Assembly (NCBI GenBank): GCA_035290965.1
Contig: DATDTD010000058.1
Location: forward strand, 1 to 46,275
Length of the DNA stretch: 46,275 nt
Direction: 5' to 3'
From: JAGVNX01 sp035290965
GTDB lineage: Archaea > Iainarchaeota > Iainarchaeia > Iainarchaeales > GCA-2688035
The notes beneath the pieces were generated by a model that saw only the letters and a program-made list of their open reading frames with translations, did no database searches and was not told where the DNA came from. The number at the start of each line of letters is the position of its first letter. Position 1 is the stretch's first letter. This document shows positions 33,677-41,758 of this stretch, piece by piece. The position numbers and the translations under genes were made by a program.

Positions 33677-34303
33677 ATGGCGGGCGAAGATTTTGCAATA
33701 GTTCTAGACTTTCTGCCAAAAGGAAGGCAGGCAAGCTTCAAGGCAGAGCCAGTAGCACAGGTAATAGGAACACAGTCCTTTACACTTCTTGAAGTTGTTC
33801 CCAAAGCGGGTGTTTCATTAAAAATCGGCGACAGGGTTTACGTTGGAAAAGAAACAAGGGAACAGATAGAATACATAAAGGACAGGATTTCCTACAAGGA
33901 ATTGTCAAGCACTGCTGTTGCCGAGCTTGAAAAAACAATTGAAAAAATAGTCCTTGATGAAAAGCAGAAATACCTTGATTTTTTTAATAACTCAGGCCCG
34001 ATTACAATCAAGAGGCACCAGCTCGAACTGCTTCCGGGGCTTGGAAAAAAGCACATGCTCGACATTCTTTCGGAAAGGCAGAAAAAGCCCTTTGAATCCC
34101 TTGAAGAGCTTGAACAGAGAATAAAGCTCATGCCCAACCCCGTAAAAACAATTGCAAAGCGCGTGATTGAAGAGCTTGAAAATTCAGATGAAAAGCATTT
34201 TTTGTTCTGCAGGCCGCCGGCACAGCCTCGCAGGGATTTCCAGCACGGATTCCAGCAGAGAAGGCAGTGGAACCCTTCACAGGAAAAAGGCTTTGAAGAA
34301 TAA
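33677..34303 (+). CDS. DUF655 family protein (helix-hairpin-helix RNA/DNA-binding)
   Basis: 208 residues. An N-terminal beta-rich OB-like part (DFAIVLDFLPKG) is followed by a helix-hairpin-helix motif LLPGLGKKHMLDIL near 119-132, typical of the archaeal DUF655 family found next to rpoF and ksgA. The last 30 residues are rich in Arg, Gln and Phe and look disordered. A role in RNA metabolism or translation is inferred from neighbours only. GAGGT about 8 bases before the ATG serves as ribosome binding site. Confidence 0.92.
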   Translation: MAGEDFAIVLDFLPKGRQASFKAEPVAQVIGTQSFTLLEVVPKAGVSLKIGDRVYVGKETREQIEYIKDRISYKELSSTAVAELEKTIEKIVLDEKQKYLDFFNNSGPITIKRHQLELLPGLGKKHMLDILSERQKKPFESLEELEQRIKLMPNPVKTIAKRVIEELENSDEKHFLFCRPPAQPRRDFQHGFQQRRQWNPSQEKGFEE

Positions 34304-34425
34304 AAAAACGCGCCAAAAAAAGAAAAATTCCCCCTGAACATTGCTTTAAAAGGTTTTTTTTGCAACAAATAACATAATAATTGTTTTTTTGTAAAATTTT
34401 TTTTAATAAACGGGAGGAAATTTTC
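34304..34425 (+). promoter_or_regulatory. lemA upstream region
   Basis: The 122-base gap contains a TATA-like CTTTAAAAGG near 34343-34352 and a strong Shine-Dalgarno GGGAGGA at 34412-34418. A separate promoter for lemA-htpX is likely, so this pair is probably not part of the rpl21e transcript. Confidence 0.5.
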
Positions 34426-35013
34426 ATGGCTGGTTTTGACATATTGTTCTGGGTTTTGGCCGGAATAGTCGGAATAGTAGTAATTGTGGCGCTCGCGCTG
34501 ATTTTTTTGTACAACGCGTTTGTTTCACTGCAGAAGCGCGTTCAGAATGCCTGGGCGCAGATAGATGTGCAACTGAAGCGTAGGGCGGATTTGATTCCAA
34601 ACCTGATTGAAACAGTGAAGGGATACGCGCGCTTTGAAAAAAGCGTTTTAACCCAGGTGACGCAGGCAAGGACAAGCATTCTCCAGGCAAAAAACCCGAG
34701 GGAGAGCGCAAAGGCAGACAACATGCTTTCTTCGGCACTGAAAACAATTTTTGCAGTGGCAGAAAACTATCCGCAGCTCAGGGCAAATGAAAATTTCCTG
34801 AAACTCCAGGAAGAATTCTCAACCACTGAAAACAAGATTGCATACGCAAGGCAGTTCTACAACGACACTGTAATGGAATACAACACTGCGATAGCGCAGT
34901 TTCCAGGCGTAATAGTAGCGGGAATGTTCGGTTTCTCGGCTCCAAAAGAATTCTTTGAAATAGAGGAAGCCGACAAAAAGCTGGTAAAAGCGGATTTTTC
35001 AGACATGAAATAA
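34426..35013 (+). CDS. lemA: LemA family membrane protein
   Basis: 195 residues: one N-terminal membrane helix, then a long helical bundle. NAWAQIDVQLKRRADLIPNLIETVKGYA is the family signature, and AENYPQLRANENF and YNDTVMEYN follow. LemA proteins are small membrane proteins that often sit with HtpX. The cellular role is not settled; membrane-stress or protease-partner functions are proposed. ATG at 34426 is set by the GGGAGG site just upstream, against the earlier possible start at 34381. Confidence 0.94.
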   Translation: MAGFDILFWVLAGIVGIVVIVALALIFLYNAFVSLQKRVQNAWAQIDVQLKRRADLIPNLIETVKGYARFEKSVLTQVTQARTSILQAKNPRESAKADNMLSSALKTIFAVAENYPQLRANENFLKLQEEFSTTENKIAYARQFYNDTVMEYNTAIAQFPGVIVAGMFGFSAPKEFFEIEEADKKLVKADFSDMK

Positions 35014-35018
35014 AAGCT

Positions 35019-35064
35019 GCGGATCCGCGCACTTTCTTTTTTTTATTTTTTCATTTTTATTTTC
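35019..35064 (+). terminator. Terminator-like palindrome and T-tracts after lemA
   Basis: The perfect 10-base palindrome GCGGATCCGC (35019-35028) is followed by T-rich tracts (35033-35064). This would end or reduce transcription between lemA and htpX. Confidence 0.5.
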
Positions 35065-35099
35065 AATTACTGGAGAGTTGAAAAACAGGTGCTTTGAAA

Positions 35100-35996
35100 A
35101 TGAGCTTTTACAATGAAATTGCCGCAAACCAGAGAATGACTCTTTTCCTGTTCGCAATCTTCTTTGCTTTGCTGTTTGTTCTCGGGTATGTTGTTTCCTT
35201 TATCCTTTCAGACTTTATTTTTGTCCCAATCTTCGGAATAATCGCAATAGTTTACATTCTCATTTCCTATTACAACAGCGACAAAATTGTTACTGCAATA
35301 AGCGGCGCAAAGCCCGCGGATGAAAAAAAATTCGAAAAGCTCCACAATATTGTGGAGGAAATGTCAATTGCTTCAGGAATGCCGAAGCCGCGCGTTTATG
35401 TCATTGACGACACTGCAATCAATGCCTTTGCAACTGGCAGGAATCCAAAGCATTCTGTAATCTGCGTTACTACAGGGGCGGTTTCAAGGCTTAGCCGCGA
35501 ACAGTTAACTGGAGTTGTCGCGCATGAAATGTCGCACATTCGAAATTCTGACATAAAGGTAATGGCAATGGCGGCAATTCTTGTAGGATTGGCAGTCCTC
35601 ATAAGCGACCTTCTGATAAGAATGTTTTTTTTCGGGGGGCTGCGCGGAAATTCAAACGACAGCAAGGGCGGAATAATAATTATTATCGCAATTGTTGTTG
35701 GAATTATTCTTGCAATTTTAACCCCGATTATTGCGCAGCTCATTAATTTTGCAATCAGCAGGAAGCGCGAATATCTCGCGGATGCAAGCGGAGCGCAATT
35801 AACAAGATATCCCGAAGGGCTTGCATCAGCGCTTGAAGCCATTTCAAAGGACAAGGAAATCCTTGAAGCAGCGAACAAGGCAACCGCGCATTTGTACATT
35901 GCAAACCCATTGAAAGGACAGAAGCTCTGGTTCATTGGGCTGTTTGACACGCATCCCGACATTAATAGTCGTATTAACCGGTTGAGAGCGATGTAA
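35100..35996 (+). CDS. htpX: HtpX-type membrane zinc metalloprotease (M48)
   Basis: 298 residues. Two N-terminal membrane helices, then the catalytic HEMSH (His142, Glu143, His146), then two more helices and the third zinc ligand in REYLAD (Glu224). DTHPD near the C-terminus is the usual HtpX ending. It degrades damaged or misfolded membrane proteins, active site facing the cytoplasm. ATG at 35100 is preferred over TTG at 35094. It is paired with lemA, as in many prokaryotes. Confidence 0.95.
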   Translation: MSFYNEIAANQRMTLFLFAIFFALLFVLGYVVSFILSDFIFVPIFGIIAIVYILISYYNSDKIVTAISGAKPADEKKFEKLHNIVEEMSIASGMPKPRVYVIDDTAINAFATGRNPKHSVICVTTGAVSRLSREQLTGVVAHEMSHIRNSDIKVMAMAAILVGLAVLISDLLIRMFFFGGLRGNSNDSKGGIIIIIAIVVGIILAILTPIIAQLINFAISRKREYLADASGAQLTRYPEGLASALEAISKDKEILEAANKATAHLYIANPLKGQKLWFIGLFDTHPDINSRINRLRAM

Positions 35997-36050
35997 TTAG
36001 TGGAAATGCACTGCCACAAATAATTTATTTTACAATTTATTTATTGATTC

Positions 36051-37115
36051 ATGCCGACATTTACTTTGTTATCTTCCTGTTCAAAAAGGCCAAATAATTC
36101 TATTCAAGCCGTTGAAGCAGAGCTTATTCAATATCTCCAGATGCAAGCAAAGAAAGGGCATTTTCCTTCCAGGCGCGAGTTACAACAACAATTTCATTTA
36201 CATTTTGACAAAAGCTACGGCGGGATAGCCGGGATTTATCAAAAAGCCGGCTTAGAATATAAATCGCATATTAATCAGGCCATCAAGTATGAAAAGGCAC
36301 AATTGTTCACGGAATTCGCTTTGAGCTTTTTGCCAAGTCTCTCTCTTAAGCCGATTGAAGTTAGAGGAGTTCACGACCGCGGTGTTGACCTCGTTGCGCT
36401 TGATGAGAAAGGCAATCGCATAGGAATCGAATTGAAAGGATACTGCTGCTTTGAATCTGTAAAACAAAGAAACATTGAGCAATTATTGCGATTTGTCACA
36501 TCGGAAAAACTGGCTGCTTGTTATCTATTTACTACAACGGACAGAATTGGATCTGTTGCTTTGCAAAAGAAGGTAAGAATTTATTGTTATTCTGAACTTT
36601 CTGAGTTAGCTAATGATATGCAAAGGCAATTGCTTCAAATAATTAGTTCAAAGTCTGTAAACCAAGATTCTGAAGATAAAAAGAAAAAGCGGGAAGAGAT
36701 AATAGCGCATGCACAAGAATTGTCCAAACATGGGATTGAAGTAACCATTAAAAGATTAAATTGTGACTTGCATATTGCGTTTCGCAGTTATTTTTCGAAT
36801 ATTTTGGAATTCTATAAATTGTCTGGTTTGCCATTGCCGCGCTATTTGTGGGGCGGTCGCAGGGGAACTAGGCCAATGAATACTGATATTTTACATCAAA
36901 TTTTGGAATATATTCTAGACAATGTGAAAATGGGGCGTTATCCTACGGGAGTAGAAATCGGAAAAAAATTTGGTGTTTCACACATTTGGAATATTATAAG
37001 CATGACTGAGTTATATGGCCTGCTTGATATTGCGCCTTATCAAAAAAGAAAAGAAAGGGATTGTGTTTCAAAACAATTGGTTCACTGTTCGCAGGAAAAC
37101 GATTCCATTTCATAA
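36051..37115 (+). CDS. PD-(D/E)XK nuclease-like protein flanked by repeat helical modules
   Basis: 354 residues. The middle (about 80-195) has a restriction-endonuclease fold: RGVDLVALDEKG with Asp113, then GIELKG with Glu127 and Lys129, the D...ExK set, followed by a QR-x-NIEQLLRF helix as in Mrr-like nucleases. Residues about 20-70 (KGHFPSRRELQQQF ... YQKAGLEY) resemble the homing-endonuclease-associated repeat; similar helical units appear at about 212-262 and 276-330. No partner methylase is present. Its codon use and lower A-run content differ from neighbours, which suggests transfer. It overlaps the convergent Nudix gene by 34 bases. Confidence 0.75.
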   Translation: MPTFTLLSSCSKRPNNSIQAVEAELIQYLQMQAKKGHFPSRRELQQQFHLHFDKSYGGIAGIYQKAGLEYKSHINQAIKYEKAQLFTEFALSFLPSLSLKPIEVRGVHDRGVDLVALDEKGNRIGIELKGYCCFESVKQRNIEQLLRFVTSEKLAACYLFTTTDRIGSVALQKKVRIYCYSELSELANDMQRQLLQIISSKSVNQDSEDKKKKREEIIAHAQELSKHGIEVTIKRLNCDLHIAFRSYFSNILEFYKLSGLPLPRYLWGGRRGTRPMNTDILHQILEYILDNVKMGRYPTGVEIGKKFGVSHIWNIISMTELYGLLDIAPYQKRKERDCVSKQLVHCSQENDSIS

Positions 37116-37573
37116 TCTGCTTTTTTTTCGTTTACCCTTATTTTATGCACTTTGAGCCGCGCTTTTTCTCCGAACACGAATTCATTGAGCATTTTCCAGT
37201 CCGAAGGAAAAACCTTTCCGTTCGGCTTTTTTATTTCCGAAATTTTGAACCATTTCAGCGGGCCTTCGTTGCTTTCAACGAAGTTTTTTTGCTTCGGCCT
37301 CAGCTCGCATACAAACATCAGGAAGTGCGCCTTTTTCCTGCCGTTTTCCCTGTGGAGAACTTCGGATGCAATTCCCCTTATGCCTACGAATTCCGCAGTG
37401 ATTGCTGTTTCCTCCTTTAATTCGCGCAAAGCCGCATCTTCAATGTGCTCTCCCGGCTTTATTTTTCCGCCGGGCATTGTCCAGTAATCCTTGTAGGGGG
37501 CTTTGGCTCTTTTCAAAAGCAGTATTTCACTGTCGCGAAGCAATGCATTGAGCACAACAATTGTAATGTGCAT
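37082..37573 (-). CDS. Nudix hydrolase
   Basis: 163 residues. The Nudix box runs from 36 to 58: GKIKPGE then REL-EE, fitting G-x5-E-x7-REU-x-EE-x-G-U, except that the last Gly is Ala57. It hydrolyses nucleoside diphosphate derivatives, perhaps oxidised nucleotides (MutT-like) or sugar nucleotides; the substrate cannot be set. The 3' end overlaps the nuclease-like gene by 34 bases in convergent orientation, so an extended C-terminus on either side is possible. Upstream it diverges from ksgA. Confidence 0.88.
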   Translation of the reverse strand: MHITIVVLNALLRDSEILLLKRAKAPYKDYWTMPGGKIKPGEHIEDAALRELKEETAITAEFVGIRGIASEVLHRENGRKKAHFLMFVCELRPKQKNFVESNEGPLKWFKISEIKKPNGKVFPSDWKMLNEFVFGEKARLKVHKIRVNEKKADYEMESFSCEQ

Positions 37574-37612
37574 TCAAACCCCGATTACAGGATACTACTA
37601 ACTGTCTTATTG

Positions 37613-37620
37613 TATTTAAA
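37613..37620 (+). promoter_or_regulatory. TATA box of ksgA
   Basis: TATTTAAA is centred 27 bases before the ATG at 37643, in keeping with a leaderless mRNA. Confidence 0.6.
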
Positions 37621-37642
37621 CTTTTCTGCACTTGTTTTTTTC

Positions 37643-38470
37643 ATGCAGCCGCTTTTCCAGGAACTCAACCAGTTAATGGTGCAATACAGGTTCAGGCCGA
37701 GCAGAAAAATGGCGCAGTTGTTCATGATTGATTCGGAAACAATAAAAAAAATCCTTGCGCTTGCGGATTTGAAGCAGAAAGATGTTGCACTTGAAATCGG
37801 CGCAGGAACAGGCTTTCTGACAAGGGAAATTCAAAAGCACTGCAAAGTGATTGCAGTCGAGCTTGACGATATTTTGTTCATGCTTCTTGAAAAAGAGCTT
37901 CCCAAGGAAAACCTCGAGCTGGTTCACGGCGACTTTCTGAAATTGAATCTTCCGCGCTTTAACAAGGTTGTTTCTCTTCCGCCTTATACTATTGCTTCTC
38001 CAATAATGTACAGGCTTTTCGAACTCGGCTTTGAAAAGGCAGTGATTGTTTTTCAGGCAGAATTTGCAGAGCGCCTTGTTGCAGAACCGGGTTTTTTCGA
38101 TTACAATGCTTTGAGTGTTCTTACCCAGTATTTCTGCGATGTAAAAATTGCGGGAAAGGTTTCTGCTTCGTGCTTTTTTCCCTCTCCGAAAAGCGAATCA
38201 GCAATTGTTGTCCTGCAGTGGAAAAAGCGCAGGGAAAAGGCGAAAAGCACTCTGGCTTTCCAGAAATTTGTAAAATCATTGTTCAGGTTCCAGAACAAAA
38301 ACCTCTGCAATGCGCTTGAAAAATCCTTCCAGTTTTTTTCAAAGGATCTGGGAATAAGCAGGAAGGAATTCGACAAAAGAATGAAGAAGCTTTCCAAGGG
38401 AGATGTAAAGGTAAAGCTTATGGAGTGCGACGAATTCGTAAAAATATTCAATTATTTTTATAAAAAATAG
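37643..38470 (+). CDS. ksgA: 16S rRNA dimethyladenosine transferase (KsgA/Dim1 family)
   Basis: 275 residues. Start region QLMVQYRFRPSRKMAQLFMID is the KsgA entry, EIGAGTG (51-57) binds SAM, AVELDD gives the ribose-binding acid, and HGDFLKL the adenine site. The substrate loop, normally N-x-P-Y, reads SLPPYTIASP (111-120), with Leu at the place of Asn. The enzyme dimethylates two adjacent adenosines in the 3' end loop of 16S rRNA. ATG at 37643 is supported by the TATA box and by where homology begins, not the longer reading frame upstream. It converges on AMP phosphorylase. Confidence 0.9.
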   Translation: MQPLFQELNQLMVQYRFRPSRKMAQLFMIDSETIKKILALADLKQKDVALEIGAGTGFLTREIQKHCKVIAVELDDILFMLLEKELPKENLELVHGDFLKLNLPRFNKVVSLPPYTIASPIMYRLFELGFEKAVIVFQAEFAERLVAEPGFFDYNALSVLTQYFCDVKIAGKVSASCFFPSPKSESAIVVLQWKKRREKAKSTLAFQKFVKSLFRFQNKNLCNALEKSFQFFSKDLGISRKEFDKRMKKLSKGDVKVKLMECDEFVKIFNYFYKK

Positions 38471-38484
38471 TTTTTTTCCGCGCA

Positions 38485-40011
38485 TCACGCGATTTTTTCT
38501 ATTATTGTCTGACCGAATTCTATGGGCCTGCTTTCAAGCGCGAATTTTTTTGCAAGCCCAAGCTTCTGCTTGTTCTCAGAATGAATCTCGAACAGCACAG
38601 TCCCCTTCTTTATTTCCTGGCCTTTTTCAACGAACAATTCCAAGCCGGCAAGCTTGTGCACGGGTGCTCCCGCAGTCCTTGCAGTGTCAATAAGCTTTCT
38701 CACGTTAATGCCGCTTATTTTTCCGCTTTTTTCGGCTGTTATTTTTTCAGTGAATTTTGCCCGTGGGATTTTTTTGCTTTCAAGTATTTTTGCCCCTTGC
38801 GCCTTTATTATTTCCTGCATTTTTTTCAGCGCCTTTCCGCTCTGCAGGATTTCCCTTGCAACCTTAAAGCCTGTTCCTTTGGGAGTTTTTCCCGCGAGTT
38901 CAAGAAGAGTGCCAGCAAGCTCGCAGCTTTTCTGCGCCATATTGTCGAATTTTTTTCCTTCGAGGATTTCCAGAACGCTTTTTGCCTCGAGCGCTGCCCC
39001 AAATGTTTTTCCGCAGGGCTCTGCCCCGTTTGTTATGACTGCTTCCACTTTCATGCCAAGCCTTTTTCCTATTTCAACGAATTTTTTCGCCATTTCCTCT
39101 GCCTTTTCAAGCGAGTTTACTTTCATGTCGGGCCCGACTGGCAAATCTATTACCACAAATTGCGCTCCCACGCTTGCCTTTTTTGCAAGCACGCTTGCAA
39201 TTACCTGTCCTTCTGGATCTAAAGAAAGCGGGTGCTCTATCTTGATTATTTTGTCGTCCGCAGGCGCTAATTCGACTGCTCCGCCCCATGCAATTACTCC
39301 GCCTATTTTTTCTGTTATTTTTTTTATTTTTGCAATCGGCAGCGAAACTTTTGCAAGCACTTCCATTGAATCAGCTGTTCCTGCAGCTGATGTAATGCTT
39401 CTGCTGCTTGTTTTCGGAATCATGCATCCTGCCGCAGCGACAATCGGAACTATTACCATTGTTGTTCTTCCATTAACGCCGCCAATGCTGTGCTTGTCGA
39501 GCACTGCGCCTCTTTTCAGCTTTAATCTTCTTCCATCTGCAATCAATGCCCTTGTCATTGCGGCTGTTTCCTCCAAATCATATCCTTGAATATATGCCGC
39601 TGTCATGAATGCGCTTGCCTCTACTTCTGACAATTTGTTGTATGCAATGTCCTGGACTATTTCGTTTATTTCTTCTGCGGAAAGCGCCTCTCCCTTTATT
39701 TTCTTTTTTATGAGCGCAACGCTTTCGGGCTGGGGAGACTGCCTTACTATTGCTCCCTGGCCTTTTTTTATTCCAAGGGCTTTCTGGACATCCTTGAACA
39801 ATCCGATTTCGTTTTCGCGCACCATTGTTGTTGTCGTATCGACAACTGTCACAATGTGCTTTCCGTTTTTCCTGTTTGTAATTTCAATCCTGTCAAGGGG
39901 AAACACGCCGAGCTCTTTTGCGTCAATCTCGTGAATGACAGAAATAAGCTTTCCCGCTTCAATGTCAAAGGGCTTTGCCTTCATTTCCTGCGAATACCTG
40001 TCTATTTTCAT
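38485..40011 (-). CDS. AMP phosphorylase (archaeal DeoA-like)
   Basis: 508 residues, with an N-terminal extra domain (about 1-85) typical of the archaeal AMP phosphorylase and absent in bacterial thymidine phosphorylase. KHSIGGVNG (173-181) binds phosphate and TSSRSITSAAGTADSMEVL (201-219) is the family signature. It converts AMP and phosphate to adenine and ribose-1,5-bisphosphate, the first step of the archaeal AMP pathway that feeds R15P isomerase and form III RuBisCO. ATG at 40009-40011 is chosen over TTG 7 codons earlier. A matching isomerase-family gene lies at the window end. Confidence 0.94.
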   Translation of the reverse strand: MKIDRYSQEMKAKPFDIEAGKLISVIHEIDAKELGVFPLDRIEITNRKNGKHIVTVVDTTTTMVRENEIGLFKDVQKALGIKKGQGAIVRQSPQPESVALIKKKIKGEALSAEEINEIVQDIAYNKLSEVEASAFMTAAYIQGYDLEETAAMTRALIADGRRLKLKRGAVLDKHSIGGVNGRTTMVIVPIVAAAGCMIPKTSSRSITSAAGTADSMEVLAKVSLPIAKIKKITEKIGGVIAWGGAVELAPADDKIIKIEHPLSLDPEGQVIASVLAKKASVGAQFVVIDLPVGPDMKVNSLEKAEEMAKKFVEIGKRLGMKVEAVITNGAEPCGKTFGAALEAKSVLEILEGKKFDNMAQKSCELAGTLLELAGKTPKGTGFKVAREILQSGKALKKMQEIIKAQGAKILESKKIPRAKFTEKITAEKSGKISGINVRKLIDTARTAGAPVHKLAGLELFVEKGQEIKKGTVLFEIHSENKQKLGLAKKFALESRPIEFGQTIIEKIA

Positions 40012-40036
40012 GCCAACAATAAGAAACAGCAATTCA

Positions 40037-40045
40037 ATATTTAAG
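40037..40045 (+). promoter_or_regulatory. TATA box of pyrD
   Basis: AATATTTAA is centred about 28 bases before the ATG (40069), fitting a leaderless start. Confidence 0.55.
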
Positions 40046-40068
40046 AGTTATCCCGCTTTTTTTGTGTT

Positions 40069-41043
40069 ATGAAGATTTCCCTTGAAGCAGACATCTGCGG
40101 AACACGCATAAAAAACTGTTTTCTGAATGCTTCCGGCCCGAGAGACGCTTCTCTTGCAGAGCTTGAGGAAATCGCCTCTTCAAAGGCAGGCGCAATAGTA
40201 ACAAAAACAGCTACAATCGATCCCAGAGATGGGAACCCAAAGCCGCGCTATTTTGAAAATTCAAATGGCAGCCTTAATTCAATGGGCCTGCCGAATCTCG
40301 GCTACAAAGAATATGTGAAAATGGTTCCTCTCCTTAAAAAATCCGGAAAGCCTGTTATCTGCAGCGCTCTTGGCATGGGTGAAAAATCCGCAGAGCATTT
40401 TTTGGAAATTGCAAAAGCATTTTTCAGCGCAGGCGCTGATTTAGTTGAATTGAATCTTTCCTGTCCTAATGTTGTGGGCAAGCCTCAGGCGGGTTATGAT
40501 TTTGAAACAACTGAGCGCATAATAAAAACAGTTTGCGCAGAGCTTGATTCTTCAAAACTCATAATCAAGCTTCCGCCTTATTTTGATTTCTGCCATTTTG
40601 AGCAGGCTGCGGGAATAATAAAGGATTACAAAATAGGTTCAATTGCCTGCATTAACTCTATCGGCAATGCCCTGATTGTTGATTCTGAAAACGAGCAGGC
40701 AGTTATTTCCCCCAAAGGCGGTTTTGGCGGCATTGGAGGAAAATTCGTAAAGCCCACTGCGCTTGCAAATGTAAGAAAATTTTACGAGCTTCTTGGAAAG
40801 AATGTCTGCATTATCGGCATTGGCGGAATTGAAAACGGAACTGATGCCTTTGAGCATATTTTGTGCGGAGCCACAGCTGTAGGAATTGGAACTGCCTTCA
40901 TGAAGGAAGGGCCTGCCTGCTTTGCAAGGCTTGAATCAGAGCTAAAGGCTGTTATGGAAAAGAAAAAATATTCTTCTCTTGATGATTTCAGGGGAAAGCT
41001 GAAAACTTTTTCAAAAGAAATAAAGGGAACCAAAGATTACTGA
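40069..41043 (+). CDS. pyrD: Dihydroorotate dehydrogenase, class 1A-like
   Basis: 324 residues. FMN and substrate motifs: Lys46 in TKTAT, NSMGLPN (70-76) and NLSCPNVVGKPQ with the catalytic base Cys132, which defines class 1. The run SCPN-x-x-GKPQ-x-x-YDFE is closer to the fumarate-using soluble class 1A than to class 1B, and no pyrK electron-transfer subunit is next to it. It oxidises dihydroorotate to orotate, the fourth step of UMP synthesis. Transcribed divergently from AMP phosphorylase and convergent with pyrF. Confidence 0.93.
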   Translation: MKISLEADICGTRIKNCFLNASGPRDASLAELEEIASSKAGAIVTKTATIDPRDGNPKPRYFENSNGSLNSMGLPNLGYKEYVKMVPLLKKSGKPVICSALGMGEKSAEHFLEIAKAFFSAGADLVELNLSCPNVVGKPQAGYDFETTERIIKTVCAELDSSKLIIKLPPYFDFCHFEQAAGIIKDYKIGSIACINSIGNALIVDSENEQAVISPKGGFGGIGGKFVKPTALANVRKFYELLGKNVCIIGIGGIENGTDAFEHILCGATAVGIGTAFMKEGPACFARLESELKAVMEKKKYSSLDDFRGKLKTFSKEIKGTKDY

Positions 41044-41055
41044 TTTTTATTTTTT

Positions 41056-41757
41056 TCAGATTTCTTTTACAAATTCCAGCGCTGCTTTTTTTATGTTCGG
41101 AGCTTCGTATATTCCCCTTCCGATTATTGCGTGCCATTTTTTTCCCGCGGCTTTTGCCGAATCGGAAATTTTTCCGCCCTGTGCAATTAATCCGGGTGAA
41201 TAAAAAACAGGTTCTATTCCCTTGCTTTCAAGGAAGCTTTTGTAAAAAGTGATTTTTTCGGGCTTGTTTCCCGGCACTACAAAATCTTTTACTCCAACTG
41301 TTACTGCCAGCTCGTACATTCTTTTCGGAGCCTCGTTCTGAATGTATCCGCTTTCCGATTCCAGATAACCTTTGTGGGTCATTTCCCCGCCTACAATTAC
41401 TTCAATGCCTGCTTCTTTCAAAGCAATTATCCATGCCTTTTCAGTCTCGGGACCGGCCTGCGGGAACAATATTGCGGCATCGAGCTTTGCTTTTTTGCAA
41501 ACTGCGGCGAATCCTTTTCCTGTATCGGGAATGTCTGTTCCGGCTTTTTGATGGTCGTAAATGATGGGCTTGTCAGTGTGTTTTCTCGCTGTTTTCACTA
41601 CTTTCGGCAAGCCATACTGCAGCGCAAGCTCGAAACCTATTTTGTATGCGCCTATTTTTTCTATCTGCGCTGTCTCCTCGACAATCTGCTCAAACTTTTC
41701 CAGTTCCGCAACATCGCATGCGGGAATAACGCTTCTCGGAATTTTTATAATAGACAT
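41056..41757 (-). CDS. pyrF: Orotidine-5'-phosphate decarboxylase
   Basis: 233 residues, TIM barrel. Lys39 in YKIGFE and the active-site strand IIYDHQKAGTDIPDTG (66-80) hold the Asp-Lys-Asp set; the spacing with DHQKAG is a variant of the usual D-x-K-x-x-D. VVPGNKP and VFYSPGLIAQGG are the phosphate-binding loops. It makes UMP from OMP. ATG at 41755-41757 is chosen, since an earlier in-frame start would run into the upstream gene. It starts 1 base after that gene's stop, so the two are co-transcribed. Confidence 0.9.
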   Translation of the reverse strand: MSIIKIPRSVIPACDVAELEKFEQIVEETAQIEKIGAYKIGFELALQYGLPKVVKTARKHTDKPIIYDHQKAGTDIPDTGKGFAAVCKKAKLDAAILFPQAGPETEKAWIIALKEAGIEVIVGGEMTHKGYLESESGYIQNEAPKRMYELAVTVGVKDFVVPGNKPEKITFYKSFLESKGIEPVFYSPGLIAQGGKISDSAKAAGKKWHAIIGRGIYEAPNIKKAALEFVKEI

Positions 41758-41758
41758 T

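Noticed and set aside
37445..37642. N-terminal extension of ksgA
   Set aside because: Overlaps the Nudix gene on the other strand, has no homology-like content, and the TATA box fits the ATG at 37643.
38581..39589. Two long plus-strand frames opposite AMP phosphorylase
   Set aside because: AMP phosphorylase signatures are unambiguous on the other strand; the frames are Phe/Ser-rich shadows.
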